Origin: CAYWVK01 sp964461865
Lineage (GTDB): Bacteria; Patescibacteriota; Microgenomatia; Levybacterales; UBA12049
Reading direction: 5' to 3'
NCBI GenBank assembly: GCA_964461865.1
Contig: CAYWVK010000024.1
Location: 1 to 8,903 of the forward strand
DNA: 8,903 nucleotides
Part shown: positions 6,801 to 8,903 of the stretch, in pieces
Numbering within the stretch: the stretch's first letter is position 1
Layout of the letters: each line of letters starts with the position of its first letter
Made by a program: the position numbers and the translations under genes
The notes under the pieces: model-generated
What the model saw: the letters and a program-made list of their open reading frames with translations, nothing else
Databases searched by the model: none
Told to the model about the DNA's origin: nothing

Positions 6801-8903
6801 TCTGTAAATTGTTATTAAAGTGATTAACTAATATCCCATATGCACCATGACCAACTTTCCAAGGACTTGTATTACTTCTAATGTTACTAATATTATTGTT
6901 TTCAATAATTACATCATTAAATGCCTTTGAACCATTACTCCAACCAAGAGCAATTCCTCCTGCTGAAAAACCAGGATCTAAGCTACCAGTATAATGGACA
7001 GCACTAATTTTATTATTTTTTATTTGAATTCCAGAAACATCTAAAGAACTAGATACAATAGCTATTCCATATACATTACCAGAAGCATTTTTAATATTTT
7101 CGATAATATTGTTTAAAATACTAAGATTTTTATGATCAACAGCGTAAATTGCTTCTTTTCCAGTTAAATTATTAATAGTAAAACCTTTAATTATTACGTC
7201 ATCATCAGTAACGTTTACTGCTATTCCTCCTTGACCCTCAATTACTGATTCTGCTATACGAGCTTCTGTATTGGGGTTAATCTCTGAATTTGCTCCTTGT
7301 AACAATAATGGCTTATTTATTTGGAGATTATTAGGATAATTTCCCTCTGCAACATAAATTATTCCTCCAGAAACAACAGCTTCGATACCAAGAACAATTG
7401 TTTTAAATGGTTCGTTAAAATTACCCTTAGCTGGATGGGCTGCAATAACTGTGCTGTCATCGTCTACAAATATATGGCTACGATTACCTGTTAGATTAGC
7501 ACAAGTAGAAGCATCATTAGCTCGTCGATCAAGCACATAAGCATCATTATTTGTTTTTGAAAGATTTAATACGCTTTGTTGATAATCGGGCACATAATAG
7601 GCTGTGTTCCAAACAATATCCCACTCATTGTGGACTGTTTCCCATGAATTATTGCTTATTGTTCGATTATTCGCATCTGCAAGATTACTTGTATAATTCA
7701 TTATGCCACCTTTGGTGTTATGTATAATATTGTTGGCTATAATAGCTTTATTATTACCTTGAACAACAATTCCGTTACGGGTGTTATAAATTGTGTTCCC
7801 AGTAATCGAAACCGAACTTACAGCAGATGAGCCAACAGTAATAGCAACGCCATTCCATGTGTTCATTGCACCTGTTTGAGAAGGAACATAAAGTTTATTA
7901 TCTAAGATATTAATACTTGAAAAATCAACTCCTAAAGCTGGAATACGAATTAAGCTATTTGGTAATTCTGCCCATGGCGAAGGTAAACCTGCAGCAAGAG
8001 CATTATGAGTAACTTCGAGATTTTGAATAGTAATGTTACTTGAAGCAATTTCAAAAATTGAAACAGCACTAGGATTTGTTCCTTGTGTTTTGGAAATATC
8101 ACTCGTTGACCCTGAAATCGTAAGAGCTTTATTTAAAACAATAGTTGTATCAATATTGTATGTTCCCCCTGCAATGTTAACATTACCGCCTGCGGTAACT
8201 GCCTCAACTCCTTCTTGAATACTAGTAAAAGCATCATATTCCCACACATGACCATCGTTTTTTGAATTAATACCATAATCATCATCAACCCATACTGTAC
8301 TAGGAGCAATATTTGGAGCAATAAGCACTTCATCTGCAATTACATAATCTGTACCACTAGAATTGTCAACACTTGTTAAAACTAAACTTGAACTGCTATT
8401 TAGATTAAAAGTCCCTACATAATACCAACCTGACCATTGAGTTGGACTTCCTGTAGTTATTTGATCTGCTAACTGTTCTTGGTTAATATTAAAACTAGTA
8501 TTTCCTCCATTATAATTAAGGGTGTAAGGAGCACTTGTTGTCCTATTAGGGTGTGTTGACCAACTAACATATACTTTATAAGAATCTGGTGTGATGATGG
8601 ATGAAAATGTCCAAGTAGCTGTTTGACCACTAGGGACCGTAGCTAGATAATGAACTCCATCTTCAGAATATCCCTGTGTAGCGTAATCAATCCATGTTCC
8701 ACCAGAATAAGTAGCGCTATCGTCAGTAATAATAAAAATAGTAAAGTGGTCAAGGTTTGAAACCGAAACTGAAGTATCTGTTTTTGTAAGGGTATTTTCT
8801 ACTTCCTTCGCTTCTTCTATTTTTGATAGCTCTTCTGCAAATTTTACTTCAACTTCTTTTCCTCTTGATGATTCCGGAATAGGAAGAGAAAGAGTATAAC
8901 TAA
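3862..8903 (-). CDS. Giant multidomain cell-surface protein, C-terminally membrane anchored (5' end outside window)
   Basis: The frame is open from the window edge (first full codon 8899-8901) to the TAA at 3862-3864, giving 1679 visible residues; the true start is beyond the edge. Domains, numbered from the first visible residue: the tail of an upstream domain ending LDHFTIFII (50-58); a golvesin/Xly-like carbohydrate-binding-type beta domain (59-195, landmarks ATWTF, YKVYVSW, NQ, ADEV); two parallel beta-helix modules, each opening with VDDD (~202-476 and ~477-790), rich in asparagine ladder repeats such as ITGNTIYN and IKNNNI; a domain with an EF-hand-like loop DVNNNNKYDSGE (932-943); several Ig/FnIII-like repeats (~956-1446), the last resembling the chitobiase C-terminal type (YYTLDGTEP); a purple-acid-phosphatase-N/FnIII-like domain (~1447-1545); a Gly/Ser then acidic stalk (~1552-1649); one transmembrane helix (1652-1670); and a KRKKNKENS cytoplasmic tail. 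No LPXTG motif is seen. Adhesion or substrate/host-surface binding is likely but inferred. Enzymatic activity is not evident. Confidence 0.9.
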   Translation of the reverse strand, partial: SYTLSLPIPESSRGKEVEVKFAEELSKIEEAKEVENTLTKTDTSVSVSNLDHFTIFIITDDSATYSGGTWIDYATQGYSEDGVHYLATVPSGQTATWTFSSIITPDSYKVYVSWSTHPNRTTSAPYTLNYNGGNTSFNINQEQLADQITTGSPTQWSGWYYVGTFNLNSSSSLVLTSVDNSSGTDYVIADEVLIAPNIAPSTVWVDDDYGINSKNDGHVWEYDAFTSIQEGVEAVTAGGNVNIAGGTYNIDTTIVLNKALTISGSTSDISKTQGTNPSAVSIFEIASSNITIQNLEVTHNALAAGLPSPWAELPNSLIRIPALGVDFSSINILDNKLYVPSQTGAMNTWNGVAITVGSSAVSSVSITGNTIYNTRNGIVVQGNNKAIIANNIIHNTKGGIMNYTSNLADANNRTISNNSWETVHNEWDIVWNTAYYVPDYQQSVLNLSKTNNDAYVLDRRANDASTCANLTGNRSHIFVDDDSTVIAAHPAKGNFNEPFKTIVLGIEAVVSGGIIYVAEGNYPNNLQINKPLLLQGANSEINPNTEARIAESVIEGQGGIAVNVTDDDVIIKGFTINNLTGKEAIYAVDHKNLSILNNIIENIKNASGNVYGIAIVSSSLDVSGIQIKNNKISAVHYTGSLDPGFSAGGIALGWSNGSKAFNDVIIENNNISNIRSNTSPWKVGHGAYGILVNHFNNNLQIKNNNIHDLEGLWAHGIGLEGDTPNAVVTGNIINDLVDHKSPSDAIGVQFEDNPSAGTVTINGNIFTNMLVNIQNTVNGTTVDGRNNTWSVVNQNNLDQIEEVINHNCANLLYPHGICDTADNSGYGFVRYADIEKPVNSGWNVKSKSSTPNETPLDLVCSTGTLYVNENSVAQNWSAVGGVNTKYQREVTYPSGSIGYFEAGSNNYTNFVTFGGATGTEGLWKTRVRAYVDVNNNNKYDSGEEVSEWSNQCKIVYDKTAPLSAPILLSPDDGAIVKGNPTQSWSPVADIDHYFYESYYDYDGTDPIYDTELKNTSRTVGGMQTITFYWRVRAVDAARNEGPWSEMRELTIDNTFPAAPKITQPNDGDYFTTTPILAKWDAVTDTTDIAKYQVGYVYDDHHTFSNSTCSDLPNGGCRDVSGNVTSRNHTPTINEQGGVTIYVRAIDNAGNIGSWSDPVHYTYDETAPEKPNIDSSSHILNTWSKDRTIEISWSASDSSGIAGYSHKWDTNTSTIPDTTSEGTINSTTSGNRSTSQSIYFHIRAVDNAGNWSDTTHYGPFWVDANNPTVKWTNPLDGDYVKGTVSLSVNSDDVGSGMDFVRFRYGIDTSHLKTIVEDNNSPYETNWNTTSLNDGNYVLRGRAFDNSGRSSSLATSDINVIIDNTGPSEPAASPIAGDYDSDQIVTLLSLDVGSGLDEIYYTLDGTEPDKSKAKYTGDITIDHDLTLKAIAYDVLGNASSVFSGHYGVPPIIFAEASSRVDDTIAVITWTTDDLSTSRVVYDTKSHKVLGAGDNYGYAYTTDTFDKDPNKIKSHSVTITGLTVGTTYYFRPVSHGSPEATGKEIAFTPYFIFGLPGDGQSDGGSDGKSDGGSTGGASAGVLGASTSTLAYEGVGGVGGEVLGAETEDEEKEDEEKEEDTTVEETVNDSDLEKDVLGETTDISSSVWQNTFYRWLIIIIAIIVIATLLYFLFFKRKKNKENS
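3865..4170 (-). other. VLGA-marked acidic stalk, membrane anchor and basic tail of the surface protein
   Basis: Three VLG motifs punctuate the stalk: GVLGAS (4159-4170 for VLGA), EVLGAE (4099-4110) and DVLGET (3997-4008). A run of Glu, Asp and Lys lies between the second and third. The transmembrane helix (3892-3948) is 19 uninterrupted hydrophobic residues, LIIIIAIIVI then ATLLYFLFF, followed by KRKK. The positive-inside rule places the tail in the cytoplasm and the whole protein outside. VLGA motifs recur, in my recollection, in many surface proteins of CPR bacteria. Confidence 0.75.
4192..4239 (-). repeat. Four 12-base repeats encoding DGxS in the stalk
   Basis: The segment encodes DGQS-DGGS-DGKS-DGGS, four tetrapeptide units in 48 bases. 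It forms a flexible hydrophilic hinge between the last folded domain and the VLGA/acidic stalk. Repeat number is likely to vary by slippage. Confidence 0.8.
4564..6036 (-). repeat. Array of Ig/FnIII-like repeats in the surface protein
   Basis: Boundary motifs of the form aromatic/aliphatic-D-x-T-x-P recur as YDKTAP, IDNTFP, YDETAP, VDANNP and IDNTGP, at intervals of 95, 111, 99 and 99 residues. Each repeat ends with a strand like RAVDAARNEG, RAIDNAGN, RAVDNAGN, RAFDNSGR or IAYDVLGN. The final unit contains YYTLDGTEPDKSKAKY, as in chitobiase/beta-hexosaminidase C-terminal domains. This is a rigid spacer array that would hold the beta-helices away from the cell. Confidence 0.8.
6073..6108 (-). 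other. EF-hand-like calcium loop in the surface protein
   Basis: The segment DVNNNNKYDSGE has side chains D-x-N-x-N-x-K-x-D-x-x-E, the spacing of a calcium-binding EF-hand or dockerin-type loop. It sits at the end of a domain bracketed by two cysteines (visible residues 860 and 952), just before the Ig-like array. Calcium stabilisation of the domain junction is an inference. Confidence 0.55.
6529..8298 (-). repeat. Two tandem parallel beta-helix modules in the surface protein
   Basis: Module 1 (7474-8298) opens with TVWVDDDYG and FTSIQEGVEAV..GGNVNIAGGTYN. Module 2 (6529-7473) opens with HIFVDDDST and FKTIVLGIEAVVSGGIIYVAEGNY. Both then run into short asparagine-rich coils (GNTI, NNII, NNNI, GNII) typical of pectate-lyase/NosD-like helices, and both reach an NN(S/T)W motif and a Cys-Ala-Asn-Leu near their ends. 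The shared order implies an internal duplication at the protein level; DNA identity is low, so it is old. Such folds commonly bind or cleave polysaccharides, but no catalytic site can be named here. Confidence 0.75.
8317..8727 (-). other. Golvesin/Xly-like binding domain within the surface protein
   Basis: Visible residues 59-195 match the pattern of the domain found at the C-terminus of golvesins and in polysaccharide lyases. It starts D-D-S-A-T-Y-S-G-G-T-W, continues with a Y-x-x-TVPSGQTATWTF strand pair, YKVYVSW, APYTLNY, an N-Q pair (140-141), W159-Y-Y-V-G, and ends ADEV (189-192). The family is usually associated with carbohydrate or cell-surface binding. Recognition is by pattern memory; a profile search would settle it. 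Confidence 0.65.

Noticed and set aside
8326..8328. GTG as the start of the surface protein, giving 1488 residues
   Set aside because: The same frame stays open to the window edge for 191 more codons and encodes a coherent golvesin-like domain ending across this codon (IADEVLIAP). There is no ribosome site before it, so it is an internal valine.
8133..8339. Short minus-strand frame starting at TTG inside the surface gene
   Set aside because: It overlaps the beta-helix coding sequence in another frame, is Leu/Met/Val-rich low-complexity sequence with no family features, and lacks a ribosome site.
1..8903. Alternative genetic code with UGA read as glycine, as in some CPR lineages
   Set aside because: All frames read through without in-frame TGA, glycine is encoded by GGN, and the visible genes end in TAA, so the standard bacterial code suffices.
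1..8903. CRISPR array, tRNA/rRNA gene or insertion sequence
   Set aside because: No spaced direct repeats, cloverleaf-like elements or terminal inverted repeats with a transposase were seen; nearly all of the window is coding.

Overview
The window reads as a piece of an AT-rich genome of the Candidate Phyla Radiation (Patescibacteria), most likely a Microgenomates-type lineage. Four things point there: IF-2 and NusA are both cut down to their core domains; NusA carries sequence that I remember from Microgenomates NusA proteins (around residues 8-21 and 71-88); a DHH-fold protein stands alone between infB and rpsO; and a giant surface protein ends in a glycine/acidic stalk with VLGA-type motifs and one membrane anchor. 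The taxonomic call rests on memory of these families, not on a search. The standard code fits: all four long genes with a visible stop end in TAA, and no in-frame TGA is needed.

Everything real is on the minus strand, so transcription runs from high to low coordinates. From 8901 down to 3862 lies one very large surface-protein gene, whose start is beyond the right edge. A 115-base gap (3747-3861) follows. It holds a near-consensus promoter, a strong Shine-Dalgarno sequence on a four-codon leader ORF, and an intrinsic terminator overlapping that ORF, all just before nusA. Then come nusA (3746-2646), a 70-base gap, infB (2575-1097), a catalytically degenerate DHH-fold protein starting 9 bases after infB (1087-185), and a second near-consensus promoter that drives rpsO, of which only the first 39 codons are inside (118-1).

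Functionally the left half is a stripped version of the common bacterial nusA-infB-rbfA-nrnA-truB-ribF-rpsO neighbourhood. NusA works on transcribing RNA polymerase, IF-2 brings initiator tRNA to the ribosome, the DHH protein sits where NrnA usually is but has lost most metal ligands, and S15 is a 30S protein. rbfA, truB and ribF are absent from this interval, and rimP is not upstream of nusA.

The most interesting signal is the nusA leader. The promoter, ribosome site, mini-ORF (Met-Leu-Val-Gly-stop) and terminator are interlocked so that a ribosome on the mini-ORF would physically block the terminator, while NusA itself could stimulate it. This looks like an attenuator controlling the transcription/translation factor operon. 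Secondary points are the DHH pseudoenzyme, the divergent tRNA-binding domain of IF-2, the absence of Shine-Dalgarno sequences before nusA and infB, and the mosaic architecture of the surface protein.
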